Shown piece by piece: positions 24,721-36,700 of a DNA stretch of 64,000 nucleotides. How positions within the stretch are numbered: the first letter of the stretch is position 1; each line of letters starts with the position of its first letter. The DNA comes from Hybos culiciformis (Eukaryota > Arthropoda > Insecta > Diptera > Hybotidae), in assembly GCA_964007475.1 (NCBI GenBank), contig OZ023274.1:105385372-105449371 (forward strand). The letters run 5' to 3'. A program made the translations under genes and the position numbers. A model generated the notes under the pieces. That model saw only the letters and a program-made list of their open reading frames with translations. It made no database searches and had not been told where the DNA came from.

Positions 24721-27700
24721 GACTTGTTTTCACATGGTATTAGTGCCCAGTACCGCACCTATTTAAAATTGTTCAAAGAACTTTCTAAACCATCTCAGTA
24801 AAATATGTCAAACATAAACCAATAAGTTTCAGTACAAAAGTACATACTTGTTATTTTTATGGAATTTTTGATAAATTTTTAAAAAATTTCAAATTATTTC
24901 TTATTTTCTTAAATTGCAAAAAGAATTAAAAATTATATAAATTCAAAAATTTAAGTCAATTCAATAATAAATAATAATAAATAATAATATAAGTTAAGTT
25001 TTTTTATATATTTTTTTGCTCTTTATAAACACTATCACTTTGTATTCTTAATGACACAAAATTTAATAATAATTTTTATTTTTATACTATTTTCTAAAAC
25101 TATTATATAAAAGTAGTTTAAGAAAAACAAAAAAAATAAAAATAAAAAAATATAAGAAAATAATGTTTTTATTATTATTTTATTTTTTTTGTAGCTATAA
25201 TGGGGAATAATGGTACTCGTAAAAAGATACTTTTATTATCATTAAAAGTCGTTTTTTTACTCTTCTTCTTTTTTTTTCTTTTTCAACGATTATCATAATA
25301 ATAATAATTATATTGTGAGAAAACAGAACCATTTTGAGTATATGTATATAGAAAATATTTTTTTGAAGTAATGTACAAATACGTACAATAAGTTGTTTTA
25401 GAAGGAAATTAAGTCACAAATTTTTTTTATTTTTTAAATACATTAAGTTGGAATATAGTATGTCTTCAAGCAACCATATATATATACACTTTAATTTTAA
25501 CATTTAAACTCAAAATCATCTTATTGTAAAAACTAAATAGTTTAAGAAGAAGAAGAAATTAAAAAAAATCGATTTTAATTTTTCCTCTACAATTTATCAG
25601 TTGAACTCACAAAATTTTATATAAAAAATTTTAATTTAAAGTTCTTATCCTACAGTCGACTATATAGTTATACAAATATGCTATACTAGTATATGAAACT
25701 ATGTTTAATTTATCAATCATAAGTTTTAAAATTCGAATTTTTCTACCTAAATTTTCAAATTATTAGAAATTATTTTATTTCTTTCATTTCTGTTAGGAAT
25801 TTTCGGTGAGTTTAGTGTACTAGAATCACTGATATTTAGCATTAAAGCCAAGCAATTTGTTATAAGTATAGCTATACAAGAGTTAAATACTATGTTAAGT
25901 TATAAATATTGGTCTTTAAATATAGTTCAGAAATTTATTTGATAAAGCCTTATGAAACTTTTATATTTGCGAAAATAACTTAAGAATAATATTCTCCCTT
26001 TTCTCTTATCGTTTAAATTGAAATTTATATAAATTGATTAAAATTATACTCATAATTCAAAAAATATATATATACCTACTATATAGACAATATTCTAAGT
26101 TCAACAAATTTTTTCAATGTTAAAAACATAAAATTAAATGAAAATAAAATAAATCTTACTTTATTTTCATTTAGAGAAAATGGATTTTTGATTAAATTAA
26201 GGGCGGACTAATATTAAAATTTATATTTTAAGAAAAAAAATAAAAGTTTTTTTTTTTTTATTTTCTTTCATAATTTTAAAACTGAGCCCAAAAATTAATA
26301 TGATAATGTTTTTAAAAGAGAATGAATTTATTATTTTATTATTAAAAAAAAAAAAGAAGAATAAAATTTTTCATATTTGGAATTATTTTTTTTCTAATAA
26401 TGAAATAAAATCTATACTTTCTTTGTATATATGGGATAGAATTTTCATTAGACTTTTAGTACAGCTTGTATAATAGCTTGGAGTAAGATACATCAATCTC
26501 AGAAATTGCAGTGTTTACAGGGCGATAATATATCAATAATTTGTTTAATTCAGGGTTAAAAACAACATCAGAGTTAGAAAATTTCCAAGAATCAACCAAA
26601 TATCTGAACGGAATATAAAAAATATGTTTATTTCATATATTTAGTTTGCTTTCATAACAGAAAAATATATTTTTTGTAAAGAACAGAAAAAAAAAAAAAA
26701 TGTAATTTTCAACTAACATGACATTAACAACAGAGACGATCCTGTCATGAAAAGGACGCAAATAAAGTCTCTGGTGATTATACGTTTTTAGTGATTATAA
26801 CATAAAAAAATTTTATGGCAGTTAGTTGGTGGTTATAATTTTTATTTTATTTATTTTTTTTTGCAATATGATACATAGTTATAATTTTTTTTATTTTATA
26901 GCCTTCTCTTTTTATTTTTATAAAACCAATGACAAAAAATTTTACTCTTTTATTAAATATTTTGTTTAAAGAGGCATTTTGAATTTTTTTTTTTTAATCA
27001 AAGTCCGATGTTTAATATGCTTGACATTATCTTAACTCAATAAATTTTTATATATAAATTATAATATTTTTGGTAGTAAAACGAAATAAGAAAGCTATAA
27101 GCTAAAAATATTTATATTTGGTGTTTTTTTTTTTTCTGTTTTTAAAGTTAAAACGTTTCAAAATATATAAATTTCAAAATATCCAACGAATTTAATACCC
27201 AAAGCTTTTCGTTCTGATATTCATAACTCAGAGATAAAGCAAATCTGGGAAAAATCTAAATTAAGAATTAAAGTGATAAAAATCAATTCACGAAAAAATT
27301 CTGTTGAACTCTTTTTAACTATTTATTATTCACATAATTAACAGGTTACGATTTGCTTTTATACCATTCCTTGTTTTCACTAAACATAATCATAAAACAT
27401 TAATTTTTTGTTGACTAACAAACTGAAGTATCGTTGAAATAAATTTTTAATGAACATAAATTTTGTTTTTTTTTTTTGTTTTGTATAGTTGAAAATTATT
27501 TTCATATTGTCGTTTTAAATGAAAAATATCAAATAAAAATAATTATATATATATGTACTTGAAATAAGCACAATATTATAAATACTAAATTTATGTTAAA
27601 AGAATAATGTAATATGTTGATAATGATATACCAAAAAACATATTAGTTACGAATTCAATCATCGCTTGGTTTCAATTTTGGATGTAAAATTTTCAAGCTC

Positions 27701-27750
27701 CAAAGAAGTCTGCTGGGAAAGAAAAGAGTTCTTGATAACTGAGTCTCAAG
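24721..27750. other. AT-rich non-coding stretch
   Basis: No gene visible. At 25773-25810 a pyrimidine-rich acceptor-like run ending TTAG lies nine bases before GGTGAGT; see findings. The rest is A/T-rich, with GAAGAAGAAGAA near 25548. Confidence 0.5.
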
Positions 27751-28205
27751 TATTTATTTATTTTTATTTATTCACACAAGCTTAATACAAGCATTTATTT
27801 ATTTACAAATTCAGTAAAAGCAGTAATATATACATATAGGATAAATTACTAACTTATTAAACTAATAGATTTTTATATAAATATAATCAAAAAAGGATAA
27901 AGCGTCTAAATAATTGCAAATAATAACATACATAAAAAGTTATATGTATTTAAATTACAATGAACTTGTCAAACATGCAAAAAATTTAGCCTTAAAAGAA
28001 GGATTTTCGAAACTGGGTGTCGAGGAGATGGTTAAAACGATTAAAAATTCTGAATAAGGAATTCAGTGAATTGTTTTGGCCATAATTGGTCCTTGAAAAT
28101 CTTATGTTTACGGTGTCAGTATGTCTGAGATTCCTCGTTGGAACATTAAATTGTAGATTGCATGTAACTTTAAATCTTTGGTTAGATAGATGTATTTTAA
28201 TGTAT
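27751..28205 (-). pseudogene. LINE 3' end with RT C-terminal remnant
   Basis: On the minus strand an open stretch of about 70 codons ends at the stop at 27992-27994. It reads ...FNVPTRNLRHTDTVNIRF, then SRTNYGQNNSL, then FNRFNHLLD. A (V/P)PTRN...RTNYGQ...NRF pattern matches, from memory, the extreme C-terminus of ORF2 proteins of Jockey/CR1-like non-LTR retrotransposons. Downstream on that strand comes a ~210-bp AT-rich 3' UTR. It ends in AATAAATAAAAATAAATAAATA (forward 27752-27773), a tail of the kind left by target-primed reverse transcription. The element is strongly 5'-truncated, having lost all of the endonuclease and the RT catalytic region. Family placement is moderate; the 3'-end-of-LINE reading is firmer. 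Confidence 0.6.
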
Positions 28206-28464
28206 ATAATACAAAATTCCCGTATAATTAATTTTATTCAGATTCAGTTCTATTCGATTTTTATTACTTTTAAAATTTCAAAAAAATAAAAAACAAAAAT
28301 CTCATTTCCAGAGATATAATGAAAATTAATTTCTAAATCCTTTGGAATACCTATTCAAAAGTGTTTAATTATCATAGAATGAATCAAATATAGTTTACTG
28401 AGAAAAAAAAAAATTGTTGTAAATTTATAGCTATAAATACCAGTTATAAAGTTGTAAATAAAAC

Positions 28465-28650
28465 TGCAATATTTTCTGATAGGAAGTGCTCAAAATCTTG
28501 CATTTATTATAAAATATACAATAACTGGTCCAAAAGTATACGAGCAAATGAATTGTAACAAAATTTGCTACACGAAAATTATAAAAATAATTATAGATAG
28601 TTTCTGAAATTTTTATGACAAATATTGCTGTATGAGCAAAGATATATGAA
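28465..28650 (+). repeat. Dispersed repeat family, copy 2
   Basis: CAAATGAATTGTAACAAAAT, then TTGCTACAC and AAAATTATA, then TTTTTATGACAAATATTGCT follow the same block order as the copies at 4075 and 21955. A diverged ACTGAGAAAAAA at 28398 and TTTTTTTCAG at about 28759 might be degenerate inverted ends of a ~365-bp element. Confidence 0.45.
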
Positions 28651-28762
28651 AAAGTAAAACTGTATTGGCTATTTTCCCTTGATATGACGAACTAGCAAAT
28701 TTTGCTAATGTAATCCACTTGTTCGATTTCAACTATATACAGTAAATATAACTATCTGTTTT

Positions 28763-30168
28763 TTTCAGGGTTATTTTAAATGATTTTATTCTTATAGAAT
28801 TAATGAAAAAATCTAGATAATTCAACTATTGTTTTAACTAAAAAAATAAAAAAATAATTAAGTTATTATTTTCATACTAAAGAGTTTTTAATGTTATTAA
28901 ATTAAACTAATATTTATTCAAGCAAAATTTAACAAAGTTTAACTGAAAAATTCACAAATATCCAGCTGCAATGTTACAAAACTTTTTTAATTTATTTAAT
29001 TTAAATAAACAAAAACATATTAAAAAGTTTTATTTTTTTCTCTCTCTTCTTCTTAATGCATATATACAAAAGTATTAAAATTAATTTTATTTTCACACAT
29101 GTATAATACACAAAATTTTGGATAAAGCTTAAACTGAAATTTTAGCATTAGATATTATAAAAAATTTCCAAAATAAAATTATTAGATATAAAAAAAAAAA
29201 TGTTTTATGGGTATTTATTTTCTACTTAGAAATAAAAAATTTTTTTAGACATTAAGTTAGCCAGTTAAGCACATTACAAGAAAATAATTTAATACTACAA
29301 AAATACTTAATATAGTATGTAGTATGTATTCAATTTTAAATTGGAACAAATTCGTTGTTTTTTTCAGTAAACATTATAAATTGTCAAAACATTTGCTTGT
29401 AACTTTTGTTCTTACATAAATTTGATATTTTCTAGTTAGACAAAATTTAAAGTACGGTAGTAAGAATTATTCTGGTTCTGGTCCGTAGCTTTGAATAAAT
29501 TACAAAAATTTAAATTTCAGAATTATAATAAATTTGAATTGTTTGTATCACAATAATATAGAGCAGATTGTATAAAAAACAAAACACTATTTGAAAGACA
29601 ATTTGAGTCTAAGGAAAAAATATTTTCTGGAAATTCAGGTAAAATGACACGACATTTGTTTTCCAGTAAATTTTATTTTTTTTTAAATAATTATGTCTGA
29701 TATATTAAATTACAACTAGAAATAAAGAAAAAAAAAATTTCGAAGAAAAAAAAAAGGCAATTTATTTATTTGAATAAAACATAAAATTTATAATAATTAA
29801 TTAAATTTAAAAGTTTATGTTTTCCTTTTCTTGTTAATTGTGGGTATAACCCATTTATTTTCATAAATTTTATTGTAACTATATTTCTTTTCGTTTTTTT
29901 TTTTTTTTTTAATATATGCTTATGGAAAATATGGTCTAGTTTTTTATGGGCAATTTTTTTTTGCTTTTTTGTACAAGCATTTATATAAAATAATGAAAAA
30001 AAATTACACTTAAATTAATGCGAGACCGAAGTCTAAAATTTTTTGAAAATTAATTGGACTATTATTTTATAATTTTGAAAACTAATATAACATAATTTTG
30101 AAAAATATGTAAAAGGAAAAATAAAATTAATATGTTTGCATAGAGATATTATTAAATAGTAGATTACA
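28763..30168. other. AT-rich non-coding stretch
   Basis: Nothing recognised beyond A/T runs. Confidence 0.55.
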
Positions 30169-30291
30169 ACAAAATTTGTTATTAGAACGAGTTGTGTATA
30201 CACAAAAACACATAGACACGAGTCAATACTTACTTGACAAGTGTCCATGTGTTTTTGTGTATATACACAACGAGCTGTATAACAAATTTTA
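30169..30291. repeat. Compact hairpin element
   Basis: ACAAAATTTGTTAT then GTTGTGTATACACAAAAACACAT then GACAC (from 30169) is matched in inverted order by the segment ending near 30291. The arms are ~55 bp with a loop of about 15 bp, so transcripts would fold into a stem-loop. The low number of mismatches suggests a fairly recent fold-back insertion or a structured RNA. The open frame at 30033-30341 on the minus strand is only a reading through this hairpin. Confidence 0.6.
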
Positions 30292-30311
30292 TTAACATGT
30301 TTTGTATACAG

Positions 30312-30535
30312 TTTTAATGTGCATGTGAGAGGTGGTTGCAATCAATACATTTGCAATTCAAAAAATCAACAAAAGTTCAAAATGAAGAAAGTAAATAAAA
30401 TTCACTTAATACGGAGAATATAAATAAAATTTAATTAATTAAATAATTACATGTATATTGACGCATGTAATATACCATTTACCGAGCTAAATTTACGATT
30501 GTAAATACAACTTACCGATCACATGCACATTAAAA
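30312..30535. mobile_element. Candidate MITE, TTTTAATGTGCATGTGA ends
   Basis: TTTTAATGTGCATGTGA at 30312-30328 is perfectly complementary to TCACATGCACATTAAAA at 30519-30535. The 224-bp interval is non-coding. No clear target duplication is seen. It lies immediately beside the hairpin at 30169-30291. Confidence 0.5.
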
Positions 30536-33199
30536 TATTTTTTCTATTGAAAATTGGAATAATGTAATAAAATATACATAATAAATCACATTATAGTTTT
30601 TACTTATAGTTTTCCCCAAAAGTTTGACATTTCATTTTGGGAAATCTTTTTTCATTTGTTTGAAATTGATAGATGAATTATTTTTTAGTGATGAATTGAT
30701 TTAGAAAAATGGTAAAATATCTAAATTCAACAATATCAGTACTACGTTCGAAATTATAAAGATAATTTTAATTGTAATTACAAGATATAATAAGTTAATG
30801 CTATTTACTATTTTGTCAAATTTCTTCTAGAAATAATTCTGTACCATTACTGTGTTTACTAAATTCGTTTTATGTTTTACAATTAAATCACAAACTGAAT
30901 ACTTTCATATTCTTTTCAATTTTATATCTAGTCAGATTTCTTTTTTTTTCAGGATTAAATATAACAAATAAGGATAAAAATAATAATAATTATTATTATA
31001 ATAACAATAACATTGCTAATTTAATTGATAATATTCAATTCCTATATTATATACTACTATATACCCAATTTTCATTATTTTTGCTATCTCTACATTCTTT
31101 CAAATCTAACCAAGAAAAGGACAAGCAAAAATTTTTTTATCTAGAAAGCATTAAGATAAAGGTTACGGGATTAAAAAAATATGAATTCAAAAAAAAAAAA
31201 AAAAGGTTTAAGAAATCATTTAAATGTACATATAAAATGTTATGCAAAAATTTCTTCATTTTATTTAATAGTTGAAATATTATGTTAAGTTATTTGAATA
31301 ATTCTCACAGTGTGATCACATTTTATGCTAAGTACATTCGTAGAGAAAATTTCATAAAATTAAATTACCTAATGCCTGTGTGTGTTTTGTTAAAATTCTT
31401 AAAATATTTATTTTCCTTTATACCTACGTTGAAGATAAATATATATTCATGAAAATCTTTGCAATAAAAATAAGGAAGAGATAATTCACAACGAAACTGG
31501 AGCATAAAAAAATAAATGTAGGTATCTGTTTTCTCTTGAGAAAATGCGCTGCTTGAACATCAAAGTGTCATTAATAAAAAGTTCACATTTATTAAAATAG
31601 AAAATAAGACAAGTCAAATTTTCTGTATTCAAATTTCGGACAGAGATTCATTCCTATAATGTTTTTATTGTAATTTAATTGATTATTTATTTATTTTTGT
31701 TGATTTTAATGCTTTATTTGCACAATCCCAATCGAACTATTTTTCTTCTAAAACTCTTGATGCTACAGCATTTTTCTATTGGAGTGAATAAATTGTTTGA
31801 AAGTTGTTACTCAATTTTTTTTATTTTTTTTTGAAGAAAAGAAAAAGGATTTGTTTTACGAAACCCCGCAAGGAAAAAAGATTAAAAAAAAAAATGTAAA
31901 TTTTATCAAGAACATCTTTTAAAAAATTTAATTTTTTTTTTTTTTTTGAATATCAACTTAAAAATCACTGAAAAATATTTTCAAATTATATTCGGTTAGG
32001 AAATATTAAACTTAATAAAATTAAGAAGTTTAATATATTAAAACGATAATTTTGATTTAGTATTACTATAGTTTAAAAGTTTATATTACTTTAAGTACTA
32101 AAATTTTTAATTTAATAAGCTATATATGTATGTATATAATAATCTTCCTAATGATGCAAAATTTATGATATTATCCTACTTCAAAACATATATTATATAT
32201 AATAGAGTACACATGCTTTACATACATAGTGATGTTTATTACTTCTTTTCGGTTTCTTCATCTTGTTCGAACATTAGAACCGGGTAAAAAAAGAACTATA
32301 TGTTGTATATCTTGAAGCACTTATATGTGTTTATAATAAGTGTTTAATTGCTGAAGAAATATACAAAAGTAAAGACTTCATTTTTCTCAGTATTCAAACT
32401 TCAAAGTATACCAAAAAAAAAAAAAAAGAAACAGATTTAATTTTTGAAACCCAAATTCTAAACATGATAGACTCAAAGCACGATATTATTAACTTTGTGT
32501 ACTTCTCGGTGGAAGGTATTAAATTATATGTTTCTGCTTTTTATGATACCAAACATTATATCTATACAAAAAAAAAAAAAAAAATCACAAAAAAAAGGAA
32601 TCATTTTGTATTACTACTCTCTGGTAGAATGATAATCTTTTGTAAATTTTGTGTATTTCGTTTTTTTTCTATTTCTCCTTCTATATACTTTATTTTATGT
32701 TTATGGGAAAGCAAGTTACAAAAAAAAAATGTTTACGACAGATAAGGCAAAAAAAAAAAAAAAGGATTATTTTGATAGTTTCTTCTTAGATCATTTTATT
32801 TTATTTGATTCTATTTTTCTTCATCGTCTTAAAAATTTCAATAAATATATGTCTATTTTCTTCTTTTTTTTTTTGGTTTTGGAGCAATTTAAAGGACAAA
32901 AAAAAATACACAAAATTGCTCCTGATAAAAAAAAAATTAAATAAATAAATGAAAATATCTGATTTAATTCAATATAAATTTTCTGAAGGAATTGAGACTC
33001 ATTTTTGAGATTTTCATTAAAAAAACCAAAAATTATTCTTAATTTTACAAAGTAGGTATTAGATGAAACTTATGTGTATAGGTATATACGTTTTTTGAGA
33101 TATTTTCCAATTATTTTGATTAGTTTGATTTTACCTTGGTGAAAAATTTTTATTTTTTATTTGCACACCTTCAATGTAATTTCTTTGAAAAATTAGTAA
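30536..33199. other. AT-rich non-coding stretch
   Basis: A/T runs throughout. Open frames at 32464-32944 come from poly-A and poly-T tracts (Lys/Phe-rich) and are not credible genes. Confidence 0.55.
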
Positions 33200-33440
33200 A
33201 ATGGCATCAGATGAGCATCAAATTTATTGAAAGTCTTGGCAGTTTGCATGACTTCAGAAATGATGTTGATCGCATACATCTTATGCCATTAGAGTGTTTA
33301 CTTGACTACGTCCGAAATAATAAAAATAAAATTGGATCGAAGGCTCTGCTTAATTGGTCGCATCAAATGGCTAGAGGAATATTTAGAAGAACGGCGTTTA
33401 GGTCATCGTGACTTAACGCCACGTAATGTCTTGACCTTTG
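33200..33440 (+). pseudogene. Egfr (fragment): Egfr tyrosine-kinase fragment, frameshifted
   Basis: Three successive frames match the kinase domain of insect epidermal growth factor receptor. First comes MASDEH, then [17 protein letters not shown] (about 33194-33265). Next is [14 protein letters not shown] with [10 protein letters not shown] (33280-33363). Last is [19 protein letters not shown] (about 33374-33430), which covers the catalytic loop where HRDLAARN is normal. At least three shifts break it: one base is missing near 33214, the frame changes near 33270-33280, and about five bases are missing near 33375. The last is consistent with a deletion between short GGAAT repeats. The usual start of the ATP-binding lobe and everything after the DFG region are absent. 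The fragment runs without an intron. It directly abuts a fold-back element, which may have captured it. It cannot encode a kinase. Confidence 0.8.
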
Positions 33441-33456
33441 GTTGGTTAACTGGCCA

Positions 33457-33729
33457 TAACTTCGAAATTAGACGTGGTGGACCCTTCGGAAGTTCTGCAC
33501 AGTTAAAGGTGTTAAAATAACGCTTCTTTTGACATTTGAATTATTCAAATCGGACAATTTGCATTTTTTGCTTTTTTTTGGATGCTGATGGTTAATCATC
33601 GGAAGAAAAAGAGCAAAAAATGAAAATTCTCCGATTTGAATAATTTAAATACCAAAAGAAGCGTTATTTTAATACCTTTAATTTTGCAGAACATTCGAAG
33701 GGTCTACGACGTCTATAAATTTGAAAGTG
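33457..33729. mobile_element. Fold-back element, ~110-bp arms
   Basis: The left arm starts near 33457 and includes GACCCTTCGGAAGTTCTGCA (about 33479-33499) and TTAAAATAACGCTTCTTTTG (about 33512-33531). The right arm carries their complements in reverse order and ends near 33729. The arms are roughly 90% alike over ~110 bp with a ~45-bp centre. There is no coding capacity. It starts ~15-20 bp after the Egfr fragment. Confidence 0.75.
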
Positions 33730-36700
33730 ATTACGAATTGAGTGAAATGTAATTAAAATAATTATATCTGTAGGTTTGTAGTTTACACAAAACCAGATTT
33801 TGTATAATTATATTTCTACTTATTTAATCATCAGTGGATTTATATTATTTTGTGTCATAATCGATATATGTTTTCTTTGCTCATTGCCCAAATACATGTA
33901 GTCATTGTTCAGAATTATAATTATATTTAATTTTATTCTAATTTTCAGAGTTTATAAATTCATAATATAGATTAAGATAATTATAAAATACAATTAAAGT
34001 ACTGTGCCTGACACCACACAGTACACATATATACATATTATGTTTTGATGGAAAAAATTTCAAAATTCGATTTTGGATATAAAGTTGAATCACTTAATAT
34101 TCTGCTAATAATCATCAAACCGTTTATTATTGATTTTTCTTTGGGAAAATCAATTTAATTTTTCATTTTGTCAATTTTTTTTTTTTTAAATATTTGTAAA
34201 TTTGTCAAAACATTATTAAAACTTTTTTAATGTAAAATAAGCATTTATAAAATATTCACAAAAAAAAAAGAAAAGAAAATCAATTTAATCAAATTTGGTA
34301 ATTTTATATTAAGAAAAAATGTCAGCTCTTTGATATAAAATGTTGTTATTAGAAAATTGGTTTAAAAATACATGAGTGTTCTTATGTATAAGTAGAAGAT
34401 TTGTAAATATTTTTATAGTGTTGAAAAACTTTTTTTTTTATATTTAAATCAAAAATTTAAAATAAACACATAAATAAACATTTTCTTTTCCTTGCATTCA
34501 TTTTCGATAAAAAAAAAAACAAAACATTAAAAATTACAAACAGCAATATTAGTTATTTATATAAAAAAGAATGTACATCTTTAATTTTATGATTGCTTTG
34601 TGGCAAAAAAATTGATTTGTCGAATTTTTGAAGTTTTTATTTAAACTTTGTTTTCAAGAGATCTTTTTGTCAGTAGTTTTAATGACGGAGCCAGAAAACC
34701 TTTATAACTCAATTAGTAAAATATGTGGTTTTACTTCTTCTACTTTCTTATAAAAGAGATTAATCCCCTGAAACAAAAAAAATAAAAATAAAAAATTAAA
34801 TATACAATAATTTACATGCTTGTCAATGCTTGCGGGAAACTATTTTATTACATAAAAATAATTTGTTTTAATGAAAAATTTTTTTTATTCAGCCACAGTT
34901 AAAATTAGATTTTCTTCGGTGTAGTAAACAAAATTAAAATTATCATTCTTTGTTTTTCTTCATAAAATATTATATTTATTTTTCAATTAGTTATGGCTGA
35001 AAAAAAGTTTTCATTTCAAGGAAAATTATATTCTTCAAAATTTATTAAATTATCTTGATTTATGGTTTGGCAAAAATAAAAACATTAAAAACAAAAAAAA
35101 AATAGAATTAAATAAAAATAGCAAAATGGATTGATGCAATTTTTTGCTTGCGAAAACCATTTTAGAGGGGAGATTTTTTATTGGCTTATCGTACTAATGT
35201 TTTACTTCAAAGAAAATATGTCTGTAATAAAAAAATATATTCTGATGCAAACATGTTATAAGAGACATTATTGATTCAGCTATTGCAAAACTAAATTGTT
35301 GAATAAAATTAAAATAATTCTTAAACTTGTAAAATTACCGCCTGTGGGGAAGTTGTTGTGTATTTATCGCATAATTTTTCGAATGTTATGGAATCAATTA
35401 AATTCAAATTAATTTTAATGTAATTAAAATGAAACATAAAATTTTGCTGCAGGCTGTTGTTAACATTTATATCATATGCATTGCGTTTTTTAATTCGAAT
35501 ATTTTTAGGTGTTATATTTAAAGTAAAATGTTATTTCATTTGGGCGTTTAGTAATTAAAATTAATATTGTCATTTTAAAACTTATTTTTCAAAGTTTGTG
35601 TTGAGATTTTTTTGTTTACTTTGATATGATTTTCTTTTACTCAAAAGTGGAATTTCAATCTTTAGAACTGTCAGTTAGGACACATTGATAACAATTGTAT
35701 TAAGTATACTTAAAGCAATATTAGACTTTATATCCATGAATTTATTCTCATAAAAACTTCATTTTTATTTTATTTTTTCTTATGCTTTTCTTTTTACATA
35801 AGACACATTAATTCAAATTAGGTTCACGTAGAACTGAAAATGCCAAAAACAAACAGAGAACCTGCAATTTTTGGAAATTATAGTTTTTTTTTTTTTTTTT
35901 ATATTTATTCTTGTCGCAAATAGTAAATTTATCTAAAAATAAATGTAATGTAATAAAATAAAATAAATCACAAAATCCATCTGTTTGGTATGAAAGTTTT
36001 GTCATCAAAAAATTATCCTTTTTGGTGCATTTTTTTTTCTGCAAAAAATTAAAGGGATTACACACTTGCACTGAAAAAAAAAGTTGCTTTTAAATTTAAA
36101 TAAGAAAAATATTTAGAAGTAGAACATTTTTGGCGCGTTTTTGACTGAATAAAATCTTAATGTTTGTTCTAAACTGAATTAATATTCCTTTGTGTCAATT
36201 AATATGCAATTAAAGTTGAAACAATCATATAAAAAATATTTTGATTTAATTAATTAATTTTAGCTAGAAAATAATATTGTGCTTCATTTAACTGCACAAC
36301 TAAAATTTGAGCTGAGACAATCAATGTTTTTATAGGAAACAGAATGAAGGATTTGCGTTTGCAGAAAAGTCTAATTTAATGTCGATGTCAACATAAACCC
36401 ATATTAGACTTCATTCTCTTTCTATAAATATAAATATAATAAACACAGATATTTAACAAATTTTTTACAGTGATATTTTTTCGAAAAAAAAAAATAAAAA
36501 TAAAAATAAAATAAAATATAAAAAAAATTGAGAGAAATATACAGAAAAAATATAAAAATCAGTTTCTTAAAAGGGGATTTTTATGGTTTTAATAAAACAA
36601 CAAAAGAAAAACAATAATATATAAGTGAAAAATAAATGGACAAGAAAGATATTCGTCAAGGTTATTAATCATTGGTTGAGGGGTAATAGAATGTATAATA

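Noticed and set aside
32464..32944. Two overlapping open frames of over 90 codons
   Set aside because: They are produced by poly-A and poly-T tracts, giving Lys/Phe-rich low-complexity translation, with no splice or start support.
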